A stretch of 64,000 nt of DNA. Source: Frateuria_A sp051900425. Its GTDB lineage: Bacteria > Pseudomonadota > Gammaproteobacteria > Xanthomonadales > Rhodanobacteraceae. The notes beneath the pieces are model-generated. The model was not told the DNA's origin, made no database searches, and worked only from the letters and a program-made list of their open reading frames with translations. Positions within the stretch are counted from its first letter, which is position 1. The number at the start of each line of letters is the position of its first letter. Location of the stretch: positions 124,001 to 188,000 of the forward strand of contig NZ_JBHZGK010000006.1 in assembly GCF_051900425.1 (NCBI RefSeq), read 5' to 3'. Shown piece after piece: positions 17,111 to 26,627 of this stretch. The translations under genes were made by a program, and so were the position numbers.

Positions 17111-19762
17111 TCATGCGTGGCGCGCCGGGTTGGCGCGGCCGTTCGCACCGAGCACGTTCCGCACTTTGGCCAGCAACTCCTCGTCGCGGAACGGCTTGCT
17201 CACGATGCGGTCGTCCCCGATGTCCTTGAACGCGCCAAAATCGGCGTAGCCGGTGAGGAACAGGATGGGCAGCGAAGGGCGCTTGGCGTGCGCCTCGCGC
17301 GCCACCTCCGAGCCGTTCATGCCGGGCATGGCGTAGTCCATCAGCATCAGGTCGACCTCGCCCCCTTCGTGGTCGAGCACGTCCAGCGCGGAACCGCCAC
17401 TGCCGGCTTCGATCACCTCGTAGCCGCGCTCGGCGAGGATCGCGGCGGTCACCTCGCGCACGTCGGCATCGTCGTCGACCAGCAGGATGCGCTGCCGTGC
17501 GGTCCCACCGGCCGGGTGTACCGGCGCTTGCGGCGTGTCTTCGACGTGGTCGGTGGCGCCGGCTGCGCGCGGCAGGTACACCTTGACCGAGGTGCCCTCG
17601 CCCAGCCGCGTGAGGATCCGCACGCCGCCGCCGGACTGCTTGGCAAAGCCATACACCTGCGCCAGGCCGAGCCCGGAACCCTTGCCGACCTCCTTGGTGG
17701 TGAAGAACGGTTCGAACGCCCGCGCGAGCACTTCAGGCGCCATGCCGCTGCCGTGGTCGGTCACCGCGACCATCACGTAGTCGCCCGGCGCGGGCTCCTC
17801 CGGCCGCGCAGCCAGGTCGCGCAGCGCCACGTTCGCGGTTTCCACGATCAGCTCGCTGCCCACCGGCGAGGCGTCGCGCGCGTTAATCGCCAGGTTGAGG
17901 ATCACCAGTTCGATCTGGGTGGGATCGACCAGTGCGGCCCACAGGGCCGGCTGCAGCTTCATGGTGAGTTGCACCGAGCCGCCCATGGAACTCTGCAGCA
18001 GGTCGCGCATGCCGGCGACGATGCCATTGAGGTCCACCGCCTTGGCCTCCAGCCGCTGTCGCCGGGAGAAGGCCAGCAGCTGCGCGGTCAGCTTGGCGCC
18101 GCGCGAGGCGGCGTCCTTCATGCAGCCCAGCCGCTGGCGCAGGCGTGGGTCGACGCCCGAGGCATGGAGGGCGCGCTCGAGGATGCCGATGTTGCCGCTG
18201 ATCACCGTCAGCAGATTGTTGAAGTCGTGCGCCACGCCGGAGGTGAGCTGGCCGACCGCCTCGAGCCGCTGCATCTGGCGCAGCGTCGCTTCCACCCGCT
18301 CGCGCTCCTCGATCTGCGCCAGCAGTTGGCGATTGGTCGCGGCCAGCTCCGCGGTGCGCTCGGCCACGCCGCGCTCGAGCGACTCCCGCGCCTGGTGCTC
18401 GAGGGTGCGGTCGCGAAGCACCTTGAGGTAGCCCAGCAGCCGGCCGCCGCCGTTGCGCAGCGGCATCATCTGGCCGCTGGAAAAGAAGCGCGACCCGTCC
18501 TTGCGCACGCGCTGGCGGTCGTACTGCGCGCGCCCGGTCTCGGCAGCGCATCGCATTTCCTCTTCCAGCACGCCCTGGTTGCGGTCCTCGGGTGTGAAGA
18601 TGATGTCCGCCCGCTTGCCCAGCACCTCCTCTTCCCGCCAGCCCAGCAGCCGCTGCGCGCCGGAGTTCCACAGCGTGATGCGACCCTCCAGGTCGAGCGC
18701 CATGATGCCGTAGCCGGTGGTGCATTCCAGGATCAGCTTGAGCCGGTTGCTGGTCGCACGCAGCGCGGTCTCGGCGCGCGCGCGCTCGACGTTGGCCCAG
18801 GTGCGCTCGGCCACCTCGCGCACGACCGCTTCGTCCTCGTCGGTCCAGTGCCGCGGCTCGCGTTGCTGCACGGCCAGAAAGGCGGCCAGCCGGCCGCCCT
18901 TGACCAGCGGCACCGTCAGGCTCGCACGCAGACCGCCAAGCGCGTGGTGGACCTTCGCCGCCTCCGGTTCCACCCGCGGGTCGTCGAAAGGGTCGTCCAC
19001 GCGGATGGCCACCCCGGTCAGTGCTTCGGTGATGAGCGTGGGACCGAACTCGGACAGGCGGTGGCGGCCCACCCCAGTGGGCATGCCACTGCGGATCCAC
19101 TCGCGTTCGACGGTGAAATACTCGCCGGTTTCGTCCACCTCGCAGTAACCCACGCGATCGGCACGCAGATGTCGGCCCAGCCGGCGTGCGGCCACCGCCA
19201 TCACGTCGCGCGGGTCGGTCAGGTCGCGCAGGGCATCGCCCAGCCGCGTGCGGAAGCGCAGGCGCCGTTCGACCTGCACGCGCTGGGTGGTATCGATGGC
19301 CTCGTTGATGATGCCCATCACCCGGCCGCTTTCGTGCCGTACCGGCCCGATCCAGTAGTCGTAGTAGGCCGCCTCGCGGCGGTTCTGGCGTTCGATCAGG
19401 AAGCGGGCGTCGCGGAAGCAGCTGGGCGAGCCCTCCAGCGCGCGTTTGATCACCGGTTCGGTGATGTCGGGCGCTTCGGGCCACACCTCGCGGAAGGGCC
19501 GCCCCAACGCCTCCGGCCGGCTGCCCAGCAACGGCCGGTACGCATCGTTGTAGAGACAGGTCAGCTCCGGGCCCCAGCCGAGCGCGATCGGCAGTTCGCT
19601 CTCCAGCATCATCGAGACGAGCGTGCGCAGCGATCCGGGCCATTGCTCGAACGGCCCAAGCGGGGAGGACGCCCAGTCATGGGCGCGGATGCACCTTGCC
19701 ATCTCGCCGCTGCCGGCGATGAAGTCGCCCCCTGCTGACGCTGGCGTGGAGGATCCTGGCAA
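17111..19762 (-). CDS. PAS/GAF hybrid histidine kinase with C-terminal receiver
   Basis: About 883 residues. Order: N-terminal PAS-like domain (GEMARCIRAHDWASSPLGP...LYNDAYRPL), a GAF (ending RHWTDEDEAVVREVAERTW), a PAS (~370-490, ECTTGYGIMALDLEGRITLW), a coiled coil, the His-kinase box SGVAHDFNNLLTVI with His512, an ATPase domain (FEPFFTTKEVGKGSGLGL) and a receiver with phospho-acceptor Asp809 (LMLMDYAMPGMNG). The frame is open to 19948. The TTG at 19762 is preferred because GAGGAG lies five bases before it and it starts about 20 residues before GEMA, as in the paralogue at 10387. An ATG at 19837 is the alternative. No membrane segment is seen. It may share signals with the neighbouring c-di-GMP genes. 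Confidence 0.85.
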   Translation of the reverse strand: MPGSSTPASAGGDFIAGSGEMARCIRAHDWASSPLGPFEQWPGSLRTLVSMMLESELPIALGWGPELTCLYNDAYRPLLGSRPEALGRPFREVWPEAPDITEPVIKRALEGSPSCFRDARFLIERQNRREAAYYDYWIGPVRHESGRVMGIINEAIDTTQRVQVERRLRFRTRLGDALRDLTDPRDVMAVAARRLGRHLRADRVGYCEVDETGEYFTVEREWIRSGMPTGVGRHRLSEFGPTLITEALTGVAIRVDDPFDDPRVEPEAAKVHHALGGLRASLTVPLVKGGRLAAFLAVQQREPRHWTDEDEAVVREVAERTWANVERARAETALRATSNRLKLILECTTGYGIMALDLEGRITLWNSGAQRLLGWREEEVLGKRADIIFTPEDRNQGVLEEEMRCAAETGRAQYDRQRVRKDGSRFFSSGQMMPLRNGGGRLLGYLKVLRDRTLEHQARESLERGVAERTAELAATNRQLLAQIEERERVEATLRQMQRLEAVGQLTSGVAHDFNNLLTVISGNIGILERALHASGVDPRLRQRLGCMKDAASRGAKLTAQLLAFSRRQRLEAKAVDLNGIVAGMRDLLQSSMGGSVQLTMKLQPALWAALVDPTQIELVILNLAINARDASPVGSELIVETANVALRDLAARPEEPAPGDYVMVAVTDHGSGMAPEVLARAFEPFFTTKEVGKGSGLGLAQVYGFAKQSGGGVRILTRLGEGTSVKVYLPRAAGATDHVEDTPQAPVHPAGGTARQRILLVDDDADVREVTAAILAERGYEVIEAGSGGSALDVLDHEGGEVDLMLMDYAMPGMNGSEVAREAHAKRPSLPILFLTGYADFGAFKDIGDDRIVSKPFRDEELLAKVRNVLGANGRANPARHA

Positions 19763-20039
19763 GCCCACTCCTCGCGAGCTTCCCTGCGCGACATGCTGAT
19801 TGCACGGATGGTCCGGTTCGACGTCGAGGCGATCCATGCCGGTGCCCGCACCGCGCGCGCTCCGCCTGGCCAGGCCGGAGGCCGGTCGCACGTCACCACC
19901 TGTGACGCCGGTCACACTATCGGTCGCCCGTTGTCGCCGGGCCGGCAAGGGGCCGTGAGGGCTCTGTCTCGTCGCGCCCGCTGGCCCGGGGGCGCTTCAC
20001 GTCGCGGCCACTCGCGCTGGCGCCCCATGACGCACCCGC

Positions 20040-20939
20040 ATGTCCGAAGAATCGCTCGATTGCCTGATCGTGGGGGCCGGCCCGGCCGGTCTTACCGCGG
20101 CAACCTACCTGGCCCGCTTCCGCCGGCACATCCTGCTGGCCGACGCGGGGGCCAGCCGCGCGCGCTGGATTCCCGCCAGCCACAACTGTCCCGGTTTTCC
20201 GTTCGGCGTGGCCGGCAACGAACTGCTGGCGCGCTTCCGGTTGCAGGCGCAGGCCTATGGCGTGCCCGAAGTGCGCACGCGCATCACCCAGCTCGATCGC
20301 CACGCGGAGGGTTTCATCGCCAGCGATGGCCAGCGCCACTGGCACGCGCGGACGGTGGTGCTGGCCACCGGGGTGGTCGACCGCCTGCCCGCGCTGGAAG
20401 GCGTGGAGGACGCGATCGCCGCCGGCACCGTGCGCCTGTGCGCAGTCTGCGACGCCTATGAGGCGCGCGACGACGTGATCGGCGTGCTGGGGCCAGCGGA
20501 GGTGGCGGTCGGGCACGCGGCCTTCCTGCGCACGTTCTCCCGGCACGTTTGCGTGCTGCCCGCCGATGACGCGTCGCTGGACGAGAACCTGCAGCGACGC
20601 GCGACCGACGGCGGCGTGCAACTGTGGCCCGCCCCTCGGCGGCTGGAGCTGCTCGACGGCGTCTGCCAGGCGCATTTCGCCGACGGCCGGCGGCTACGGC
20701 TGGAGACGCTCTATCCGGTCCTCGGCGCCGATGCCCAGTCGGGACTCGCCGCGGCACTGGGCGCGCGGATGGACGACGAAGGCGCGCTGGTGGTGGACGA
20801 TCATCTCCAGACCAGCGTGCCCGGCATCTACGCCATCGGCGACGTGGTCAGCGCGCTGAACCAGATCAGTGTCGCGGTAGGCCACGCAGCGATCGCGGCC
20901 ACCACCGTGCACCGGCGATTGCCGCCCAACCACTGCTAG
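20040..20939 (+). CDS. Thioredoxin-reductase-like FAD flavoprotein
   Basis: A 299-residue two-domain flavoprotein. The FAD motif CLIVGAGPAGLTAATYLAR opens the protein, ATG motif VVLATGVVDRLP and the C-terminal GIYAIGDVVSALNQIS are typical. A CxxC (CAVCDAYE, about residues 138-141) sits where TrxB has its redox-active CATC. The second nucleotide-binding site is not a normal GxGxxA: it reads VLGPAEVAVGHA. It may therefore use another electron donor or bind NADPH differently. It is not close enough to housekeeping TrxB to call it trxB. GGCGCCCCATGACGCACCCGC precedes the ATG, with no good ribosome site. It converges with the DUF3014 gene. Confidence 0.82.
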   Translation: MSEESLDCLIVGAGPAGLTAATYLARFRRHILLADAGASRARWIPASHNCPGFPFGVAGNELLARFRLQAQAYGVPEVRTRITQLDRHAEGFIASDGQRHWHARTVVLATGVVDRLPALEGVEDAIAAGTVRLCAVCDAYEARDDVIGVLGPAEVAVGHAAFLRTFSRHVCVLPADDASLDENLQRRATDGGVQLWPAPRRLELLDGVCQAHFADGRRLRLETLYPVLGADAQSGLAAALGARMDDEGALVVDDHLQTSVPGIYAIGDVVSALNQISVAVGHAAIAATTVHRRLPPNHC

Positions 20940-20954
20940 GTCCGTCCTGCGAAT

Positions 20955-21800
20955 TCACCGCGCCGAGGCGGTGCCGGCCGGCAATGTGGCGCCGGTCAGC
21001 AACGCACGGATCTGCCGCAGCTTTGCCTTCATCCGCGCCTCGTCCTCCGCACCCAGGCGCATCAGCAGTTTCTGCCCCGCCGAACGCGCCTCCAGGCCGG
21101 GATCGGCATAGCGGTAGAACACCTTCGGCTGCACCAGCGTCACCGGGGCATCGGGCACCGGCGCGGCCAGCATGTCGTCGATGGCGACCACCAGGCGGTC
21201 GTTGAAGTAGCCCTTCGGATATCCCAGGTCACGATAGGCCTGCTGGAACAGCGGATAGTGCGCGACGTACCAGGCCACCAGCGCCTTGGGATCGACGCCT
21301 TCGAGCACCTGCATGTACGGCGCGTAGCGCTCGGCATTGCGCGGACTCAGCGTGATCGCGCCCTCGGCCTGCTCGACCAGGAACGCGCCCTGGGGCGTCT
21401 TCAGCGGCAGGATGTTGGTGCCCACGCTCTGGCGCGGCAGCGCATCGACCGTGGCCACCACGCGGCGGACGATCTGGTCGCGCTGCAGCAAGCCGTCGAG
21501 CGAGTGGCCGCCCAGCCCCAGCAGCGCGCTGGCGACGTCGCTATCGCTGGCATCCAGCGCCGGCAGCGGCGCGGTCGAGGCGGGTGCCGGCGTGGCCTGG
21601 GCGATGGGATGCTGGATCGCCGTGGACGCGGCCGCCGGACCGGTCCCTGCGCTGGCCGCCGACGACGATGCCGTCACCGACGTCGGCTCGCCACCCGCCT
21701 GCGTGGCTTTGCGCCAGATGAACACGCCAATCGCGATGGCCACGATCACCACCACGCCCGAAACCATCCATTGCCCGATGGAAGACTGCTTCCTCTTCAA
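20955..21800 (-). CDS. DUF3014 membrane-anchored protein
   Basis: A 281-residue protein with one N-terminal membrane helix (residues ~12-29, MVSGVVVIVAIAIGVFIW), a low-complexity Ala/Ser/Thr/Pro linker to about residue 85, and a conserved C-terminal domain. Stretches such as QIVRRVVATVDALPRQSVG, YAPYMQVLEGVDPKALVAWY and VTLVQPKVFYRYADP are the DUF3014 signature. The function of DUF3014 is unknown. Topology suggests a periplasmic globular domain on a single anchor. It lies downstream of the VIT gene on the same strand, 82 bases away. Confidence 0.85.
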   Translation of the reverse strand: MKRKQSSIGQWMVSGVVVIVAIAIGVFIWRKATQAGGEPTSVTASSSAASAGTGPAAASTAIQHPIAQATPAPASTAPLPALDASDSDVASALLGLGGHSLDGLLQRDQIVRRVVATVDALPRQSVGTNILPLKTPQGAFLVEQAEGAITLSPRNAERYAPYMQVLEGVDPKALVAWYVAHYPLFQQAYRDLGYPKGYFNDRLVVAIDDMLAAPVPDAPVTLVQPKVFYRYADPGLEARSAGQKLLMRLGAEDEARMKAKLRQIRALLTGATLPAGTASAR

Positions 21801-21882
21801 TGCGCTTACCGCCTGTGTGAATTGCCTGCCCCCTGCATAACGCCCGTGGCGGCGATGTGCAACCCGTGCGGCCGTGCCGTCC

Positions 21883-22578
21883 TCACGGTACCGCCCCGAA
21901 CAACATGCCGGTGCCCGTGGTCACCCCCATCGCCAGGGCGCCCCAGAACGCGATGCGCAACGCCCCGACGCCGGCGGCGGCACCGCCCATCCGTGCCGCG
22001 AGTGCGCCGAGCAGCGCCAGGCAGGCGAGCGAGACGGCGAAGACCAGCCACAGTTGCATCGCCCCCGGCGCAACCGCCGCCACCAGCAGCGGCACCACGG
22101 CGCCGACCGCGAAGCTTGCCGCGGAGGCCGCCGCCGCCTGCAGCGGGCGCGCGCGGAACACCTCGGTGATGCCCAGCTCGTCGCGCGCGTGGGCATCGAG
22201 CGCGTCATGTGCCATCAACTGCTCGGCGACCTGCCGCGCCAGTGCCGGCTCCAGTCCGCGCCCGACGTAGATATTGGCCAGTTCGCGGTGCTCGGCATCG
22301 GTGTCGGTGGCCAGTTCCTCGCGCTCGCGGGCGAGCTCGGCCTGTTCGCTGTCGGCCTGGGAATGGACCGACACGTACTCCCCCGCCGCCATCGACATCG
22401 CCCCGGCCACCAGTGCCGCGACGCCGGCGAGCAGCACCGCATGGCGGTCGGCATGCGCGGCCGCCACGCCCATCAGCAGGCTGGCGGTGGAAACGACACC
22501 GTCGTTGGCGCCGAGCACGGCGGCGCGCAGCCAGCCCATGTGACCGGTTCGGTGGCGTTCGTGGTGATGACGGCGCAT
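21883..22578 (-). CDS. VIT1/CCC1-family iron/manganese transporter
   Basis: A 231-residue membrane protein of the VIT1/CCC1 family, which exports Fe2+ or Mn2+ from the cytoplasm in exchange for protons. It opens with MRRHHHERHRTGHMGWLRAAVLGANDG; the LGANDGVVSTASLLMG motif is the family hallmark. AGAMSMAAGEYVSVHSQ carries the Met-rich metal site of helix 2, followed by a Glu-rich cytoplasmic loop (EQAELAREREELAT) and three more membrane helices. The ATG at 22578 follows GAGGAA; the frame extends a further 18 codons but without better sequence. The His-rich N-terminus could bind metal. Confidence 0.9.
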   Translation of the reverse strand: MRRHHHERHRTGHMGWLRAAVLGANDGVVSTASLLMGVAAAHADRHAVLLAGVAALVAGAMSMAAGEYVSVHSQADSEQAELAREREELATDTDAEHRELANIYVGRGLEPALARQVAEQLMAHDALDAHARDELGITEVFRARPLQAAAASAASFAVGAVVPLLVAAVAPGAMQLWLVFAVSLACLALLGALAARMGGAAAGVGALRIAFWGALAMGVTTGTGMLFGAVP

Positions 22579-22733
22579 GGGCGTTCCTCGGATGCAGATG
22601 GGGCGAGCATACCGTCGCCGGCCCTTGGCCACTTGCCACGGGCGCGTGTACGGGCTGGCGCGTGCCTGGCAGGTTTTACGGCGTGGTCACCGCGTGACCG
22701 CCACCATGGAACCCGTTTCGAGGAGGAATCGCC

Positions 22734-23087
22734 ATGTCCCGATCGACCACCCCGACCGGCCCCGGCCCGGGCACAACCACCAGCAATCCGGCCATCAGCG
22801 GTATCGGCACCGGCATGGGCGCGGGCAATGCCGCCGGCCCCCGCGTCGTCGGTGGCGTGCAGGCCGGTACCGTCAACGATGCCGCCCAGGGCGCCAGCAC
22901 CGGCGACGCGGCCGACCCGAGCCTGGGCAACGGCATGGCCGTGCCCGAACAGGGCAACCGCATGGGCGACGCGGCCACCGCGGGTGCGCCCGGGATGGGC
23001 GAGAAACCGCTGGGGATCGGCGGCGCGCCGATCGAACCGAATGAGCTGCCCTACAAGGTGATCGCGCCGCCGAACGCGGGGCCTTGA
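22734..23087 (+). CDS. Gly/Ala/Pro-rich hypothetical protein, 117 aa
   Basis: A 117-residue low-complexity protein, with no signal peptide or membrane helix. It is rich in Gly, Ala, Pro, Asn and Thr, with loosely repeated AGNAA / GNGMA / GNRMGDAA units, and ends in a more ordered LPYKVIAPPNAGP. A strong AGGAGG lies 8 bases before the ATG, which supports translation. It is likely intrinsically disordered. I do not recognise a family. It is divergent from the VIT transporter gene. Confidence 0.65.
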   Translation: MSRSTTPTGPGPGTTTSNPAISGIGTGMGAGNAAGPRVVGGVQAGTVNDAAQGASTGDAADPSLGNGMAVPEQGNRMGDAATAGAPGMGEKPLGIGGAPIEPNELPYKVIAPPNAGP

Positions 23088-23126
23088 CGCCCTCAAGGCC
23101 CGTGCGTGCGAGGTCAGCACACGTCG

Positions 23127-23187
23127 GGAGCGGCTTGGGGCGACCGCAGAGGCCTGTGCGGCATGGCGGTCGCGCCCGGGGCGCTCC
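23127..23187. repeat. REP-like palindrome (GGAGCG...CGACCGC type)
   Basis: GGAGCGGCTTGGGGCGACCG and the reverse complement of 23166-23187 (GGAGCGCCCCGGGCGCGACC) share GGAGCG and CGACCGC ends around a divergent middle. This has the same ends as the GTAG-type element at 58962-59083. It lies between the Gly-rich gene and the L9 operon terminator. Confidence 0.55.
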
Positions 23188-23238
23188 TGCAAAAGGCGCC
23201 GACTACCGGGGCCAGCCTCAGGGCCCTCTCACGCTGGC

Positions 23239-23267
23239 AAAAAACACGGGCGCCCGAGGGCGCCCGT
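23239..23267 (-). terminator. Terminator of the rpsF-rpsR-rplI operon
   Basis: A perfect 10-bp stem (ACGGGCGCCC / GGGCGCCCGT) with a minimal loop. Read on the minus strand, it is followed by six Ts. It stands about 26 bases after the rplI stop codon. Confidence 0.85.
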
Positions 23268-23292
23268 CCGTTTGCAGCGATGACGGATCGGC

Positions 23293-23742
23293 TTACTTCT
23301 CGCCGACCACGGTCACCTTGACCTGGGTCTGCACGTCGGCGTGCAGGCTGATCACGACTTCATACTCGCCGGTGTTGCGGATCGGGCCTTCGCCCTGGAT
23401 CACTTCACCCTTGCCGACCTTGTGACCGGCCGCTTCCAGTGCCTCGGCGATCTCGCGCGGGCCGACCGAGCCGTACAGCTTGCCTTCCGGGCTGGCGTGC
23501 GCGGCGATGGTCACCTCGGCGCCTTCCAGCTTGGCCTTGCGCGACTGCGCTTCGGACAGCAGGTTGTTGGCCTTGGCCTCGTACTCGGCGCGGCGCTTCT
23601 CGAAGGCTTCGAGGTTGGCGGCGTTGACCGGCACGGCCTTGCCCTGCGGCAGCAGGTAGTTGCGGCCGTAACCCGGCTTGACCTTGACCTTGTCGCCCAG
23701 GTTGCCGAGGTTGCGGACTTTCTCGAGAAGAATCAGTTCCAT
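23293..23742 (-). CDS. rplI: Ribosomal protein bL9
   Basis: A 149-residue L9 of normal length. It opens with MELILLEKVRNLGNLGDKVK and continues with KPGYGRNYLLPQGKAVP, the rRNA-binding N-domain, then the long linker helix rich in Glu and Lys, and the C-domain GKLYGSVGPREIAEAL. L9 binds 23S rRNA near the L1 stalk and helps keep the reading frame. It is the last gene of the S6-S18-L9 operon, 146 bases after rpsR, and is followed by a strong terminator. Confidence 0.97.
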   Translation of the reverse strand: MELILLEKVRNLGNLGDKVKVKPGYGRNYLLPQGKAVPVNAANLEAFEKRRAEYEAKANNLLSEAQSRKAKLEGAEVTIAAHASPEGKLYGSVGPREIAEALEAAGHKVGKGEVIQGEGPIRNTGEYEVVISLHADVQTQVKVTVVGEK

Positions 23743-23888
23743 GGGTCTTTCCTTTCGTTAGCGCCGGGAAAGCCGGCGCAGCCGTGGATGGTTGTCCGAA
23801 GAGCTGGGAAGGGACATGGCAGATCGGAAATGGGAAATCGCGGAGCGCTGCTACTGGATTGCCTGTTCCGATTGCCTAGTTGCCGACC

Positions 23889-24119
23889 TCAGACGTCGTG
23901 GTTGTCGGTGTAGGGCAGCAGCGCCAGGAAGCGCGCACGCTTGATCGCGGTGGCCAGCTGGCGCTGGTAGCGCGCCTTGGTGCCGGTGATGCGGCTGGGC
24001 ACGATCTTGCCGTTTTCGGTGACGTACTGGCGCAGCGTGTTGAGATCCTTGTAATCGATCTCCTTCACGTTTTCGGCCGTGAAGCGGCAGAACTTGCGGC
24101 GGCGGAAGAACTTGGACAT
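23889..24119 (-). CDS. rpsR: Ribosomal protein bS18
   Basis: A 76-residue S18 with the expected basic start (MSKFFRRRKFCRFTAENV) and the core KDLNTLRQYVTENGKIVPSR followed by ITGTKARYQRQLATAIKRAR. It pairs with S6 on the 30S platform. It follows rpsF by only 17 bases; the priB gene found between them in enterobacteria is absent, as usual in Xanthomonadales. Confidence 0.97.
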   Translation of the reverse strand: MSKFFRRRKFCRFTAENVKEIDYKDLNTLRQYVTENGKIVPSRITGTKARYQRQLATAIKRARFLALLPYTDNHDV

Positions 24120-24136
24120 GGGTCAATGCTCCTGGA

Positions 24137-24571
24137 TCAGTCGCTGTCGCGATCGTTGTCGCGGTCTTCGCGCTCGCGGCGCGCCGGACGGTCGTCACCG
24201 TCGCCATCGTCGTCGCGGCGACGCGAGGACTTGGCGTCATCCTTTTCCTTGGACTTCAGGATGAAGGACGGTTCGGTGTCGGCCTCGTCGCGCTTGACGA
24301 CCAGGTGGCGCAGCACCGCGTCGTTGAAGCGGAAACCGGACTCGAGCTCGTTCAGCGCGTTCTGGCCCACTTCGATGTTGAGCATGACGTAGTGCGCCTT
24401 GGCCAGGTTCTCGATCGGGTAGGCCAGCTGGCGGCGACCCCAGTCCTCGAGACGGTGGACCTTGCCGCCGTCGGCCTCGATCAGCGCCTTGTAGCGGTCG
24501 ATCATGGCCGGGACCTGCTCGCTCTGGTCAGGGTGGACCAGGAACACGATTTCGTAATGACGCATGGTCAT
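24137..24571 (-). CDS. rpsF: Ribosomal protein bS6
   Basis: A 144-residue S6. MRHYEIVFLVHPDQSEQVP and RLEDWGRRQLAYPIENLAKA are diagnostic. Two ATGs lie two codons apart; the first (24571) is 11 bases from AAGGAG and is preferred. After the globular domain (to about residue 100) comes an unusually long charged tail of Asp, Arg and Glu (for example RRRDDDGDGDDRPARRERED). A GC-rich hairpin at 24594-24615 with a UUC-type loop lies in the leader just before the ribosome site. Feedback binding by the S6:S18 complex is known in other bacteria, but the CCG-bulge motif is not clear enough here to claim it. Confidence 0.96.
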   Translation of the reverse strand: MTMRHYEIVFLVHPDQSEQVPAMIDRYKALIEADGGKVHRLEDWGRRQLAYPIENLAKAHYVMLNIEVGQNALNELESGFRFNDAVLRHLVVKRDEADTEPSFILKSKEKDDAKSSRRRDDDGDGDDRPARREREDRDNDRDSD

Positions 24572-24749
24572 TGTGGTATTGGCTCCTTGTGGATGCGGCC
24601 CCGAAGGACCCCGCAGCCTCCCGCCGGATGCAGTGAGGCAAGTGCCTGCCCACGCCAATGCGGCGCGGACAGAAGCGGAAGTGTAACCGGCGCGTCAAGG
24701 TGCGCGCAAGGCGCTGATCCGCGGGGACGACGGGGCTGCCGTCGCCGGG

Positions 24750-25076
24750 TCATCCGACCGTGAAGCTTTCCCCGCACCCGCACTCGCCCGTGGCGTTCGG
24801 GTTATGGAACACGAACGCGGCATTGAGACCCTGGCGGCGGAAATCGATCACCGTGCCTTCCACCATGGGCAGGCTCTTGGCATCGATGATCAGGCGGATG
24901 CCGTCCACGTCCAGCGCCTGGTCGTCCGGGCGCGCGTCTTCGGCCAGGTCCACCACATAGGCGAAACCGGAACAGCCAGTGCGCTTGACGCCAAAGCGAA
25001 CGCCCACGGCGTCGGGTGTCTGGGCGAGGAACTGGCGGATGCGCTCGCGGGCAGGGGGAGTGATCGAGATGCTCAT
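24750..25076 (-). CDS. IscA-type A-type Fe-S cluster carrier
   Basis: A 108-residue HesB/IscA protein that carries [2Fe-2S] or [4Fe-4S] clusters to target enzymes. The three cluster ligands are present: GCSGFAYV and the C-terminal CGCGESF. The pattern GVRFGVKRTGCSG and FVFHNPNATGECGCGESF is closer to IscA than to ErpA in sequence, but it stands alone here, outside an isc or suf operon, so I give no symbol. It is divergent from asnS with 130 bases between the starts. Confidence 0.9.
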   Translation of the reverse strand: MSISITPPARERIRQFLAQTPDAVGVRFGVKRTGCSGFAYVVDLAEDARPDDQALDVDGIRLIIDAKSLPMVEGTVIDFRRQGLNAAFVFHNPNATGECGCGESFTVG

Positions 25077-25206
25077 GGCGCCTGAAGGTGAAGAAGGCCG
25101 CGGCCCTACATTATCATGCGGGTTTGCCCCGACGCGCCGTGCTCCGGCGCGGCGAATCGAACACGACAGCGTCCAGATGCGGCGCGCGCGCAGGAGTTTC
25201 AATCCC

Positions 25207-26622
<1,416 letters not shown>

Positions 26623-26627
26623 TCGCC

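Noticed and set aside
16952..19738. 928-codon plus-strand open frame over the hybrid kinase gene
   Set aside because: Low-complexity His/Arg/Leu/Gln translation without domains; the minus strand encodes a full kinase with receiver.
24572..24680. S6:S18-binding leader upstream of rpsF
   Set aside because: There is a GC-rich hairpin at 24594-24615, but I could not fit the CCG-bulge consensus with confidence. A covariance-model search would decide.
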